NCBI GenBank assembly: GCA_034437215.1
Contig: DAOTVC010000083.1
Span: forward strand, 1-50,326
Origin: DAOTVC01 sp034437215
Lineage (GTDB): Bacteria > Chloroflexota > Anaerolineae > B4-G1 > SLSP01
Length of the DNA stretch: 50,326 nt
Direction of reading: 5' to 3'
Part shown: one piece after another, positions 15,683 to 25,026 of the stretch
Position numbering within the stretch: position 1 is the first letter of the stretch
How the letters are laid out: each line of letters begins with the position of its first letter
Position numbers and translations under genes: made by a program
Notes under the pieces: generated by a model
Database searches by the model: none
What the model was told of the DNA's origin: nothing
Seen by the model: only the letters and a program-made list of their open reading frames with translations

Positions 15683-16837
15683 ATGCCCCAACGGAAGTTG
15701 ATGATCCCCGGTCCCGTCGATATCACGGATGAGGTGCGCGAGGCCATGGCCATCCCTACCATGCCCCACTACGGGCAGGAGTGGATCGTGCTGCAGGGTG
15801 AGACGCGCGAGATGGCGAAGCAGGTCTTCGGGACCCGGCACGATCTCTACATTCTGGCCGGTCCCGGTACGATGGCCCTGGAAGCGGCCCTGGGGAGCGC
15901 TCTGGAGCCGGGAGAAAGTGTTCTGGTACCCAACAACGGCTTCTTCGCTGCTCGTCTCATCCACATTCTCAAGGGTCTGAATCTCGTTCCCGTGGAGGTG
16001 AAGGCGCCCATGGGGCAACCCGTGCTGGCGGCGGAGGTCGCAGCTACTCTCGAGGCGCACCCTGAGGTGCGCGTCCTCGCCCTCGTGCATCACGAGACCT
16101 CCACCGGCGTGCTCAATCCCCTCGAAGAGATCGCAGAGGTAGCCCGCGACCACGAGCTGCTGACCGTTGTGGATGCCGTCTCCTCCTTGGGGGGAGTGCC
16201 GCTGCCCGTGGATGAGTGGGGGATTGACTTCTGTGTCAGCGTCGCGAACAAGGCGTTGGAGACGCCGCCGGGCCTGGCGCTTCTGTCGATCAGCCCCCGG
16301 GCCTGGGAACAAATCGAGGCCCGCGAAGCGCCCCGCGGCTGGTATCTGGATCTCAAGACCTGGCGCTGGTACGAGGAGAACTGGGGCGACTGGCATCCCT
16401 CGCCGGTCACGATGCCCACCAGCAATCTCTACGCGCTTCACGAGAGCCTCATCACCCTGCTCGAAGAGGGGGTAGAGCGCCGGTATGCCGAGTATCGGCG
16501 CGCCGCGCAAGCAGTACGGCGGGGTTTGGAAGCGCTGGGCTTCGCGATGCTGACGGAGGACACCTACGCGTCCCCCCTCACGACCGCCTTCCTCATGTGC
16601 CCCGGCGTCGAGGCCGAGGGTTTGAAGTGCTGGCTCTGCGATGAGGAGCAGATCATGATCTCCGGCGGCATCGGCGATCTCAAGGGGAAGATCCTGCGGG
16701 TGGGGCACATCGGCCTGGCCCGCCGTAAGGACTACGTGATCGCTTTCCTGCTGGGGGTGGAGGACTACCTCCGTTCCCTGGGGAGGGAGGTCCAACGGGG
16801 CGCAGGCCTCGTTGCGCTGACAGAGTCCGGTTTCTAG
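15683..16837 (+). CDS. Class V aminotransferase (alanine/serine-glyoxylate type)
   Basis: 384 residues; ATG 15683 follows GGAGG. It opens with the family signature IPGPVDITDEVREAM, has LAGPGTMALEAAL for phosphate binding, Asp164 in VVDAVSS, and the PLP lysine Lys190 in SVANKALETPPG. Soluble homodimeric enzymes of this family move amino groups between alanine or serine and glyoxylate or related keto acids. The exact substrate cannot be read here. The sequence around Lys190 (ANK) differs from the more common QK or SSQK. The gene is 52 bp from the aminopeptidase gene and may share its transcript. Confidence 0.9.
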   Translation: MPQRKLMIPGPVDITDEVREAMAIPTMPHYGQEWIVLQGETREMAKQVFGTRHDLYILAGPGTMALEAALGSALEPGESVLVPNNGFFAARLIHILKGLNLVPVEVKAPMGQPVLAAEVAATLEAHPEVRVLALVHHETSTGVLNPLEEIAEVARDHELLTVVDAVSSLGGVPLPVDEWGIDFCVSVANKALETPPGLALLSISPRAWEQIEAREAPRGWYLDLKTWRWYEENWGDWHPSPVTMPTSNLYALHESLITLLEEGVERRYAEYRRAAQAVRRGLEALGFAMLTEDTYASPLTTAFLMCPGVEAEGLKCWLCDEEQIMISGGIGDLKGKILRVGHIGLARRKDYVIAFLLGVEDYLRSLGREVQRGAGLVALTESGF

Positions 16838-16889
16838 TGCTCTCTTTTTCACAATTCGCGTGAACCCACCACTTATTTGAGGAGGCTTG

Positions 16890-17990
16890 ATGGACATCCG
16901 TGTGGAACGTCTGGCGTCTGTCTTGGCGGACTACTCCGCCGCAATTCAACCCGGAGACCGGGTCGCGATCATGGGGGAGCCCCCGGCGGCACCCTTGATC
17001 CTCGCTCTGTACGAGCGGGTGTTGGAGCACGGCGGGCATCCCCTGCTGCAGCTCAATTTGCCCGGTATCGATGAGATCTTCTATCGCAAGGCGACCGACG
17101 AGCAGCTGGCCTTTATCGATCCCGTGCGTAAGATGGTGATCGATGAGTTCGACGCTCTGATCAACGTGCGTTCCGCGGCTAACACACGGGAGCTGACGGG
17201 CATTGAGCCTGAGCGGCAGACCCAACGGGCCAAGGCTATGGAGCCCCTCTTCCGGCGCTACATGGCACGCGGGGCCAGCGGTGAGCTGAAGTGGGTCGCC
17301 ACCCTCTTTCCTACCCACGCCTACGCTCAGGAAGCCGACATGAGCTTGCGCGACTACGAAGATTTCGTCTACAGTGCGTGTTTCTGCGATCGTGAGGACC
17401 CGGTGAGCGAGTGGCAGAAGATGCACGAGAAGCAGGCGGAGGCGATCACGTGGTTGGAGGGTCGTGAAGAGGTGGTCATCAAGGGCCCGAATGCGGACCT
17501 GAGCCTCTCCATCAAGGGACGCACCTTCATCAACTCGGATGGGCACAACAATATGCCCAGCGGTGAGATCTTCACCGGTCCCGTCGAGGACAGCACCAAC
17601 GGGTGGGTGCACTTCACCTATCCGGCCGTGACCGGGGGGCGCGAGGTGGAGGGCATCCAGCTCTGGTTTGAGGATGGTAGGGTGGTGAAGGCCGCAGCCA
17701 AAAAGAACGAGGCCTATCTGCTACGTATGCTGGATACCGACGCCGGCGCACGCTATCTGGGAGAGTTTGCCATCGGGACCAACTGGGGGATCCAGCAGTT
17801 CACGAAGAACATTCTCTTTGACGAGAAGATCGGGGGCAGCTTCCACATGGCTGTAGGCTCCGGTTATCCCCAGACGGGCAGTGAGAACCACTCCGCCATC
17901 CATTGGGACATGATCTGTGATATGCGTGAGGGAGGTGAGATCTGGGTGGACGGGGACCTGCTCTACAAGAACGGACACTTCCAGATCTGA
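16890..17990 (+). CDS. M29 family metallo-aminopeptidase
   Basis: 366 residues from ATG 16890, preceded by GAGGAGG at short spacing; an in-frame TTG at 16887 is even closer and less likely. Family metal ligands are visible: MPSGEIFTGPVED, GEFAIGTN, GGSFHMAVGSGYP and HWDMICDM. The M29 (PepS/AmpT) enzymes are thermostable, cobalt- or zinc-dependent exopeptidases that remove N-terminal residues in the cytoplasm. The length is about 45 residues short of typical (about 410), mainly at the N-terminus. Confidence 0.95.
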   Translation: MDIRVERLASVLADYSAAIQPGDRVAIMGEPPAAPLILALYERVLEHGGHPLLQLNLPGIDEIFYRKATDEQLAFIDPVRKMVIDEFDALINVRSAANTRELTGIEPERQTQRAKAMEPLFRRYMARGASGELKWVATLFPTHAYAQEADMSLRDYEDFVYSACFCDREDPVSEWQKMHEKQAEAITWLEGREEVVIKGPNADLSLSIKGRTFINSDGHNNMPSGEIFTGPVEDSTNGWVHFTYPAVTGGREVEGIQLWFEDGRVVKAAAKKNEAYLLRMLDTDAGARYLGEFAIGTNWGIQQFTKNILFDEKIGGSFHMAVGSGYPQTGSENHSAIHWDMICDMREGGEIWVDGDLLYKNGHFQI

Positions 17991-18013
17991 ACTCAGGGTC
18001 GTGCCTTGCACGG

Positions 18014-18050
18014 ACAGAGCCCGGCTTCGACTGCCGGGCTCTGTTGTTGT
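18014..18050 (+). terminator. Terminator-like hairpin after the aminopeptidase gene
   Basis: 12-bp stem ACAGAGCCCGGC/GCCGGGCTCTGT followed by a mixed T-rich tail (TGTTGTGA). The tail is weak. Confidence 0.6.
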
Positions 18051-18089
18051 GACGTCCGCCACGTGGGAAGTTATCCTTTCTAAGAGCCC

Positions 18090-19097
18090 TCAGCCGTCGT
18101 CGGTGGAAGGCGGGATCTCGTCCCAGGGCAACCAGGGTGTGGCGGTTGGGGTCGGGGTGGGGCACTGGCGGGCCTCCTCGACGAGGGGGATGAGATCGGG
18201 GTACGGGGTGGTGAGGAGCAAGAGACGGGTATCCACCTCCTGGCACCGCTGGGCTTCGATGAGGGCGCGCCCTAACAGGGCATAGAGATCGTACTGCGGA
18301 TCGTCGCTCGCCAGGAGCAGAGTCTTATCCCCTCGGGCGTAGGCATCGGAGGCCGTCTCCAGGGCGATGAGCGCTTCTTCGCCCGACCCGTAGGCCAGAT
18401 ATGCCCGTCCCAGCGTGTACCAGACGGCGGCGGGCGCGTCGCTCTCCATCTGCAGCAGCAGGAGCTCCAGGGCTTCGCGTTCGTATCCCCCGGCCATGAG
18501 GGCCGTAGAGCGGTAGTAGAGCGCCAGGGGATCGTCAGGATGGCGCATGAGGTACTCCTGCGCTAACTGTGTCAGGAGCACCGCATCCCTCTGCCGGCGG
18601 GCGATCTGCCAACGGGCGGCGAAGAGGTCCGCTCCTGCGGCCGGATCCAGGGTAAGAGCCTCCTGATAGGCCGCCTGGGCTGCCCCCAGGTCGCCCTGGT
18701 GCTGGTAGACAATCCCCAGGATCATCCACCCTCTCGCATCTTCCGGAGCGGCTGTGATGGCCTCCTGGGCGCGCTCGGCAGCCGTCTCGAGGTCGTTGAG
18801 AACCAGGGCCAGGCGTGCTCCTTCTCGTAAGACCTTCGGATCGTCGGGTGCTCGGGCGTAGGCCTCCTCCCAGATAACTCGGGCCTCTTCTAGCCTGCCT
18901 CCCAGGAGCGCGGGGGCTACCTGTGCCAGGTAGTCCTCTGCCGTGAGCGGGGTGGGGGTCGGGGCGCGGGTGGGCAGGGGCAGCCAGCTCACCGTCGGGG
19001 CTGCAGGTTGCGGGGCGCCGCAGGCTGCCAGGGCGGCGAGAAGCAGCAGGAGCAGGCCGCAGAGAGCGGCGGTCCAGCGCCGGCGTTGGGGGCTCAT
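18090..19097 (-). CDS. TPR-repeat lipoprotein
   Basis: 335 residues from ATG 19097, which overlaps the stop of the GT2 gene by 4 bp. The signal peptide ends in lipobox LAAC (LLLLLLAALAAC), so it is anchored on the outer face of the membrane. A Pro/Thr spacer is followed by several TPR helices-pairs (for example ARGWMILGIVYQHQGDLGAA and YQEALTLDP) over about residues 55-270, and a second Pro/Thr stretch near the end. TPR lipoproteins usually scaffold envelope protein complexes; the operon suggests a role in surface glycan assembly. A much longer open frame upstream is in the wrong frame of the GT2 gene and is not translated. Confidence 0.88.
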   Translation of the reverse strand: MSPQRRRWTAALCGLLLLLLAALAACGAPQPAAPTVSWLPLPTRAPTPTPLTAEDYLAQVAPALLGGRLEEARVIWEEAYARAPDDPKVLREGARLALVLNDLETAAERAQEAITAAPEDARGWMILGIVYQHQGDLGAAQAAYQEALTLDPAAGADLFAARWQIARRQRDAVLLTQLAQEYLMRHPDDPLALYYRSTALMAGGYEREALELLLLQMESDAPAAVWYTLGRAYLAYGSGEEALIALETASDAYARGDKTLLLASDDPQYDLYALLGRALIEAQRCQEVDTRLLLLTTPYPDLIPLVEEARQCPTPTPTATPWLPWDEIPPSTDDG

Positions 19098-19855
19098 CTG
19101 TCGTCCCTCAACCCGCGCCGCACCTTGCGGTACTTGACCATCTCGTAGTAGGCCATCCAGCCCGCGAGGAGCAGGCCGTAGAGGCCATCCTTCCACCCTT
19201 CCAGGGTAATGAAGCGCCACCAGAAGTGTCTGGGGATCTGGGTGTAGGGGGTGTAGAGGTGGGGGTGGACCCCCTTCTGGAGCAGGATCCCGGCGTCGTA
19301 GTCGACGTAACGGCGCTGCTTGGCCTTGAACTGGGCCAGTGTCTCGTAGTTGTAGTGGATGAGGGGCTCCCGGAGATAGCCCGCTTCGCCCTCGAGGATG
19401 GCCTCCTCGTGAACGGCCCGCTCGGGGGCGTAGTGGGCCCTTCCTCGCTTGAGGAGGCGCAGCTGGTAGTCGGGCCACCAGCCGGCGCCGCGCATACGGT
19501 GGCCGAAGATGTAGTTGTGGCGGGGAATCCACCAGCCCGCTTTGGTCCCGCGTTCGGTGACTCCGCTTGTCTCCTCACCGAGGGCGGGGGTAGCGCGCTC
19601 ATCGGCATCGAGGAAGAGGACCCACTCGGCAAGCGGGTCTTCTGCAACGGCTGCCAGGGCGGCGTTGCGCTGCTTGGAGTAGTTTTCGAAGGGGTGCTCT
19701 TTCACGATCGCTCCGGCGCGCCGGGCCACCGCGACCGTTGCGTCGTCACTATAGGAGTCTAGAACCAGGATCTGATCGGCCCAGTTTACACTCTCGATGC
19801 AGGCGGTGATGTGGCGTTCCTCGTTCCGGGTGAGGATGAGCGCTGTGATCGTCAC
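19094..19855 (-). CDS. Glycosyltransferase family 2 (WaaE/KdtX-like)
   Basis: 253 residues from GTG 19855, sharing GTGA with the stop of the preceding gene. It begins ITALILTRNEERHI, has ILVLDSYSDDAT and the DxD-type FLDADERAT, followed by GWWIPRHNYIFGHRMRGAGW and a basic tail with a membrane-associating helix (GWKDGLYGLLLAGWMAYY). This layout is that of GT2 enzymes related to WaaE, which add a sugar to a lipid-linked or core saccharide. It acts at the inner face of the cytoplasmic membrane. Confidence 0.92.
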   Translation of the reverse strand: MTITALILTRNEERHITACIESVNWADQILVLDSYSDDATVAVARRAGAIVKEHPFENYSKQRNAALAAVAEDPLAEWVLFLDADERATPALGEETSGVTERGTKAGWWIPRHNYIFGHRMRGAGWWPDYQLRLLKRGRAHYAPERAVHEEAILEGEAGYLREPLIHYNYETLAQFKAKQRRYVDYDAGILLQKGVHPHLYTPYTQIPRHFWWRFITLEGWKDGLYGLLLAGWMAYYEMVKYRKVRRGLRDDR

Positions 19856-20751
19856 TGCCAGGCCTCCACGATGCGTCGCTGGGCTTCCTCCCAGTCTTGG
19901 GTGGTCACTGCCCGCCGGCTGAAATGGCGCCTTACGAGCCTGCCGACGAGCTGGCGCAGGAGAGCCCCGCGGTGCTTGCGGTAGAGACGCGCGCGGCTCT
20001 CCCAGAGATAGGCCGTCGTTTCGGCGCGCGCCTGACCGCTGCTGCTCCCCCCGTGATGCACGACCTTGGCTTCCGGTACCATCCACGCGTTCCAACCGAC
20101 CTCACGCATTCTCCAGGCCCAGTCGATCTCCTCGCAGTACATGAAGAATCTCTCATCGAGCGGGCCGACTTGTGTGATGGCTCCACCCCGTGCCATAAGG
20201 GCGGCGCCCAGAGGATGATCCACACGGAAAGGTTGGCCCTTCGCGTAGTCATTGGCCGCGTAGCGACCATTCCAGCTGCTCTCGTAGAAGCGGGCGGGCA
20301 GCCAGCCGAGGTCGAAGAGGGGTTGCAGGAGACCGGGGAAGCGGAAGGCACCGTGTTGGAGGGAGCCATCGGTGTTCAGAAGCTGGGGGCCTGCCAGGCC
20401 GGCCTCGGATTCCAGTTCCAAGAGCCGGAGTAGGGCGCTCGTCGCCCCCGGCTGTACCTCGGTGTCAGGATTGAGCAGCCAGACGTAGTCCGGCATCCCG
20501 TCTGCCAGGAAGCGTTCCAGGATGAGGTTGTTGCCCCGGACGTAGCCCAGGTTCTCCTCGGGGGTTACCAGTTGCACCCAGGGATGGCGTTCGCGTACCA
20601 GCGCCGCGGAGCCATCGAGGGAGGCGTTCTCCACGACGTAGACCTCTGCATCCGCGGCGCAGGTCTCCAGATCCACCTTCAACGCCGTCAGACAACGATC
20701 CAAAAGCGCCCGGACGTTCCAGGAGACGATAATGATCCCCAGCGTGACCAT
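19852..20751 (-). CDS. Glycosyltransferase family 2 (rhamnosyltransferase-like)
   Basis: 299 residues from ATG 20751, 7 bp after the upstream stop; a TTG at 20772 would overlap the upstream gene by 14 bp and has no ribosome site either. Motifs are GIIIVSWNVRALL, VVENASLDGS, NLGYVRGNN, LLNPDTEV (the DxD site) and ERFFMYCEEIDWAWRM, as in WbbL-type rhamnosyltransferases. It is predicted to transfer a sugar onto a cell-surface glycan. The gene is second in a four-gene operon. Confidence 0.92.
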   Translation of the reverse strand: MVTLGIIIVSWNVRALLDRCLTALKVDLETCAADAEVYVVENASLDGSAALVRERHPWVQLVTPEENLGYVRGNNLILERFLADGMPDYVWLLNPDTEVQPGATSALLRLLELESEAGLAGPQLLNTDGSLQHGAFRFPGLLQPLFDLGWLPARFYESSWNGRYAANDYAKGQPFRVDHPLGAALMARGGAITQVGPLDERFFMYCEEIDWAWRMREVGWNAWMVPEAKVVHHGGSSSGQARAETTAYLWESRARLYRKHRGALLRQLVGRLVRRHFSRRAVTTQDWEEAQRRIVEAWQ

Positions 20752-20758
20752 ATCACAG

Positions 20759-22027
20759 CTAGGGCACGACAATCTGCAGGAAGAGGGGATCGACGTTGTT
20801 GTTCACGGCGGCAATCTCTACGTCCTCGTGGATGAGGCCCGCCCAGCAGTATTGGGGATTACGCGCTTCGACGACCTCGACGAAGCGGATGCCCCCGGTC
20901 ACCTTGGCGCGCTCGAAGGGCGGCAGGTAGTAGTGCCCGGCCTCGTCCTGGACCAGGGCCTCTTCACTGCCGATGGCCCACCGCCAGGGATAGTTGATGG
21001 TGGCGTTCTCGCAGTGGATGCCTACCCGGAAAACACCGGCCTCGATGGTCTGTCCTAACGTTGCATAGTTCTGATCGGAGTCGTAGACCGTCCCTGCAAA
21101 GGGGCCGCTGGTGCGGATCGGGGTGCTGCTGTCATTCTCCACCGTCAGAGTAAAGTAGAGGGTATCGCTGAGCACCAGCGTGCTCTCTGCCGACCAGTTC
21201 ACCTCGGCGTTAAGGATGTAGGCCATGGGGCGCCCGGCGTTGACGAGGGTGAGGGTATCGCTAACCAGAGTGCGCTGTCCTACTCTGTCCCGAGCCTCCG
21301 CGTAGATCGTGTAACGTCCGTCCGGTGGGGGTTCCGCCCCTGCATCGATGCCCCCATCGTAGTCGAAGGTGTGGAATCCCTTCTCGTTGAGCGGGGTCTG
21401 GCTCAGGGGATCCTCGGGTATGTAGTGACGGCGCCCCTCGTTGTCGAGCATGTAGACCTGGATCTCCTCCACGTCCTTCTGGAGGTAGGCGTTGAGGCGC
21501 ACCCGATCGTTGAGTCCATCCTGATTGGGCGAAAACTTCTTGGGGTAGACGGAAAAGCCCGTGATGCCGGGTAATTGGTCATCACCCGCCTCGACGGTGA
21601 GCGTGCCGGTGATGACGGCTCTCTTCCTCTCTGCCCCCGTGCTCTCGGCGGCAATCTCCCACGTGTACTGTCCGTCAGGCAGTATGCGCCTCTCCACGGC
21701 GAAGGGGAACTCCTCACCGGGGAGCAGGAAGCCGTCAACCACGCCGGGGAAGAAGACGGAGTAGGGCTCTTCGTTGAAGCTCAGTAGAGTTGGCTCGCGA
21801 AAGATGTAGCGCCTGCCCAGCTCATCGTAGAAGTAGATGGATACCTGAGCACTCTGATTGAGACGGAAGGAGATAACGGTCACATCTTCCTGTCCGTCGG
21901 CGTTGGGTGTGATACGCTCCGGCAGGATGGTGGCCTCCTCTAACAGCGGTTTGGGGCTGCAACCGCCGGCGCCGTAGAGCAGGAGTCCCATCCATATAAA
22001 GAGCGCGATTAGCCTTGTTGTTTTCAA
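20759..22027 (-). CDS. Lipoprotein with FlgD/gliding-type Ig-like repeats
   Basis: 422 residues from TTG 22027, chosen because GGGAGGT lies 9 nt upstream and it gives a clean lipoprotein signal peptide (LFIWMGLLLYGAGGC). Two repeats begin with the calcium-site-like pattern TPNADGQED (about residue 40) and SPNQDGLND (about residue 150), each followed by a strand-rich block with YDELGRRY or LDNEGRRH, as in FlgD_ig/CHU_C-like domains. No catalytic motif. It is probably a surface adhesin or structural lipoprotein and heads the operon of two GT2 genes and a TPR lipoprotein. Confidence 0.8.
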   Translation of the reverse strand: MKTTRLIALFIWMGLLLYGAGGCSPKPLLEEATILPERITPNADGQEDVTVISFRLNQSAQVSIYFYDELGRRYIFREPTLLSFNEEPYSVFFPGVVDGFLLPGEEFPFAVERRILPDGQYTWEIAAESTGAERKRAVITGTLTVEAGDDQLPGITGFSVYPKKFSPNQDGLNDRVRLNAYLQKDVEEIQVYMLDNEGRRHYIPEDPLSQTPLNEKGFHTFDYDGGIDAGAEPPPDGRYTIYAEARDRVGQRTLVSDTLTLVNAGRPMAYILNAEVNWSAESTLVLSDTLYFTLTVENDSSTPIRTSGPFAGTVYDSDQNYATLGQTIEAGVFRVGIHCENATINYPWRWAIGSEEALVQDEAGHYYLPPFERAKVTGGIRFVEVVEARNPQYCWAGLIHEDVEIAAVNNNVDPLFLQIVVP

Positions 22028-22083
22028 AAGAAATTTACCTCCCTGTTGCCTGCTGCTGCCTGTTAACGCATGGCAGCGGGAAA

Positions 22084-22111
22084 AGTGTACCAAATAGGAA
22101 AGCGTTGTCAA
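22084..22111 (-). promoter_or_regulatory. Promoter of the lipoprotein/GT2 operon
   Basis: Minus strand TTGACA (22111-22106), 16-nt spacer, TACACT (22089-22084). The leader is about 50 nt and contains a Shine-Dalgarno site. Confidence 0.65.
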
Positions 22112-22219
22112 ATAGTGATAGGGGTGGGGGCGTGTAAAGCGCTCATCTTCGTTCCCGCGCTCAGCGTGAGACTTGCCTAAGGTTGGCCCTGGATTACAAT
22201 AGTCGGAGAGGAGAATGAA

Positions 22220-24949
22220 ATGCTGCTCCAGAAGTTAGGACGCGGCATCCTGGCTTTGCTTCTGCTCTTCGTGATGGTCCCCTCGATCACAGCGCAGGAG
22301 CCAGGCGATGATCCCGTGCAGATACTAATCGAGCGCTTGTCCCCCCAGAAGAAGGTGGGGCAGCTCGTGCTTGTTTCATTCCCCGGCACCGACGTAGGAG
22401 ACGAGGCGATCATTCGCTATCTCGTCGAGGAGTACGGCGTGGGCGGGGTGTTGTTGCGTGCCGAGAATGGCAACTTCGGCGCGGGACAGATAGCAGCAGG
22501 CGAGCTCATCTCCATGACCAACAGATTGCAAGCCGCTGCCTGGGAGGGCGCGCCCGATATTCCCCTCTTTGTTGCCGTAGAGGATGATGGGCTCGCCAGC
22601 ACGCGCTTCATCTCCGGGACGTCGGCGTTGCCCACCGGTATGGCCCTGGGCGCCACGTGGAGCCGGGCGTTGAGTGAGGCTACCGGGCAGGTAGTCGGCA
22701 GAGAGCTCTCCGCTGTGGGGATCAACCTCTATCTCGGTCCCAGCTTCGATGTCCTGTACGCGCCTCGTCCGGGCGACCCCGCCGATCTGGGGACCGACGT
22801 CTTTGGCGGCAATCCCTACTGGGTAAGCGAGATCGGTCAGGCGTACGTGCGGGGCCTTCATCAGGGCAGTGAGGGTGCCGTGGGCGTCATCCCCCGGCAC
22901 TTCCCGGGCCTGGGGAGTGCCGATCGTCCGGTACGGGAAGAGGTCCCGACCATTCAGAAGTCGCTGGCGCAGCTCCAGCAGATCGACCTGATGCCCTTTC
23001 AGACGGTCACAGATGGTATCCCGGGAGCTTTCAGCGTGGCGGACGGTTTCCTGGTGACTCACGCGCGCTACCGGGGATTACAGGGGAGTGTGCGTCTTTC
23101 GACCCGTCCCGTGAGCCTGGACGCACAGGCCCTGACCCTGGCACTGCAGGGAATGGAGAGCTGGCGGGCGCAGGGGGGGCTGTTGGTGGCCGAGAATCTG
23201 GGAGTGCGCTCCCTGCGCCGCTTCGACGATCCGTGGGGGGTGACCTTCAATGCGCGGCGCATTGCACGGGATGCCCTCCTTGCGGGTAATGACCTGCTCG
23301 TTCTGGATCGCTTCGCTGCGGATGAGTCGTGGGAGAGCCACTTCTACAACGTGCGCGATACCCTCGACTTCCTGACCCAGCGTTACGAGAATGACCCCAC
23401 CTTTCGGGAGCGGGTGGACGAAGCCCTCTACCGGATTATCGCGCTCAAGATGCGCCTCTATCCGCGTTTCAGCCTCAGCCTCGTGCAGCGGGATGCGGAG
23501 GCCGTCGCGGAGATTTTGGGGCAGGGCCAACGGACGACGGCTCAAGTGGCCAACAGTGCGCTCACCCGCCTGGTACCGAACTCGGACGATCTGCTGCCAC
23601 CGCCGCCCCAGGACGGACATCGGTTCATTATCTTCACCGAGGAGCACGCGCTCCCCCTGCCTGACGACGCTTCCTTCGCGCCCGTGCTGCCCGTTGATCT
23701 TGTTGGCGAAATGCTGTTGCAGCTCTACGGGCCGGAGGGAACGGGGCAGATACGCCCGGGCACCCTTCAGGAGTTCACTTTCGACGATCTGCGCTTCGCT
23801 TTGGAGACGCCGGTGCCGGAGAATCCGGAGGAGGACCCGGCCTTTGCCGTGCGCGCTGCTCTGGCGCGGGCGAATTGGATCATCTTCGCCTCTCTCGATC
23901 TCGCCGAAAACGAGGGCAATGCCTCCACATTGGAGCTCTTCTTGGACCAGCAGGCCAGCCTCCTCGAGGGCTGGGTGGTGATCTTCGATTTCGGTGCGCC
24001 CTACGGTCTGGATAGCACCGAGATCAGCAAGCTCGATCTCTACTACGCTCTCTACAGCCCCGGTGAAGCCTTTGCGCAGGCTGCAGCCCGAGCCTTCTTT
24101 CGTGACCTGCCGCCCGCCGGTTCGGCGCCTGTCAGCATCCCGGCTCTCAACTACGACCTTGCCTTCCAGATTATGCCCGCTCCTGAACAGACGATCTCCC
24201 TCTTCATCGTAAACGACGATGGGCAAGAGATGACGGAGGACGAGCAGAACAATATCCGCAAGGACGATATCATCTACCTGCGCACCAGCGTCATCACCGA
24301 TCGCAATGGCCATCCCGTGCCTGACGGTACGTCTGTGGAGTTCATCCTTACCTATCCTCAGGAGGACCGGGTGGAGACCCTCGAAACGGTCACGGAGGAT
24401 GGGGTGGCTCTCACCACCGTCTCCCTGGATCGGGTGGGGCAGCTCGATATCACCGTCAAGTCTGAGCCCGTGTTACCCTTTTATCATCTGCAGCTGACGG
24501 TTCGTGGCGATGATCAGGTGGTCGATGTCGAAGAAACCACCCCTACTCCTGAGGTGGAAGAGGTGGCGGAGACAGAGCCCGAGGCGCTCGAGAGCCGGGG
24601 CCCCGAGTCCCTTCCCGATCCTCTGCGCCTACCCGTCCCGCGCCGCCGCCTGCTCCTTACCTGGGGCATCCTCGGGGGGCTCTTTATGGGGTTCCTGGGC
24701 TTTGTCTGGGGCTGGCAGCAGCTCTCGGATCTCAGCGTGGCCCTGCGTATCGCTCTCTGGGTCTCTATTGGTGGGTTGAGCAGCTACACGGCCATGATCG
24801 CTGCGGGTCGCTGGCTCTTTCCCGGCTGGATCTACCAGCTGGCGGGGCGGGAAATCCTGATGGGGGCCATCGCTGTGGTGGTAGGGAGTGGAGTTCTGGT
24901 CGCCTACTTCGGGCTGCGGAAAGTATCGCTGCGCACCAAGCGTTCGTAA
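22220..24949 (+). CDS. Secreted, membrane-anchored GH3-like protein with degenerate active site
   Basis: 909 residues; ATG 22220 follows GGAGAGGAG. A signal peptide (cut near ITAQEP) is followed by a GH3 N-terminal barrel (about 35-400), including LPTGMALGATW and VGRELSAVGINLYLGPSFDV as in NagZ-type N-acetylglucosaminidases. The KHFPGHG..DSH loop is RHFPGLGSADRP (226-237) and lacks the His/Asp pair. The nucleophile Asp position reads VAENLG (Glu325). Catalysis is therefore doubtful. After a GH3-C-like region, an Ig-like domain (DRNGHPVPDGTSVEF) leads to an acidic linker and three C-terminal membrane segments. Such a layout suggests a cell-wall sensor or binding protein. Confidence 0.85.
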   Translation: MLLQKLGRGILALLLLFVMVPSITAQEPGDDPVQILIERLSPQKKVGQLVLVSFPGTDVGDEAIIRYLVEEYGVGGVLLRAENGNFGAGQIAAGELISMTNRLQAAAWEGAPDIPLFVAVEDDGLASTRFISGTSALPTGMALGATWSRALSEATGQVVGRELSAVGINLYLGPSFDVLYAPRPGDPADLGTDVFGGNPYWVSEIGQAYVRGLHQGSEGAVGVIPRHFPGLGSADRPVREEVPTIQKSLAQLQQIDLMPFQTVTDGIPGAFSVADGFLVTHARYRGLQGSVRLSTRPVSLDAQALTLALQGMESWRAQGGLLVAENLGVRSLRRFDDPWGVTFNARRIARDALLAGNDLLVLDRFAADESWESHFYNVRDTLDFLTQRYENDPTFRERVDEALYRIIALKMRLYPRFSLSLVQRDAEAVAEILGQGQRTTAQVANSALTRLVPNSDDLLPPPPQDGHRFIIFTEEHALPLPDDASFAPVLPVDLVGEMLLQLYGPEGTGQIRPGTLQEFTFDDLRFALETPVPENPEEDPAFAVRAALARANWIIFASLDLAENEGNASTLELFLDQQASLLEGWVVIFDFGAPYGLDSTEISKLDLYYALYSPGEAFAQAAARAFFRDLPPAGSAPVSIPALNYDLAFQIMPAPEQTISLFIVNDDGQEMTEDEQNNIRKDDIIYLRTSVITDRNGHPVPDGTSVEFILTYPQEDRVETLETVTEDGVALTTVSLDRVGQLDITVKSEPVLPFYHLQLTVRGDDQVVDVEETTPTPEVEEVAETEPEALESRGPESLPDPLRLPVPRRRLLLTWGILGGLFMGFLGFVWGWQQLSDLSVALRIALWVSIGGLSSYTAMIAAGRWLFPGWIYQLAGREILMGAIAVVVGSGVLVAYFGLRKVSLRTKRS

Positions 24950-25026
24950 AAGTATAACGTCCTGTTTTTTCGCTCTCAGTCCCGTACCCGGGGACGTTCC
25001 ACGAGGAACTTATTGACTTACAGACC

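Noticed and set aside
19098..19532. Extension of the TPR lipoprotein upstream of 19097
   Set aside because: It runs through the GT2 gene in another frame, and the signal peptide with lipobox begins precisely at ATG 19097.
22215..22217. ATG five bases before the GH3 start
   Set aside because: It is out of frame with the GH3 sequence; ATG 22220 gives an intact signal peptide.
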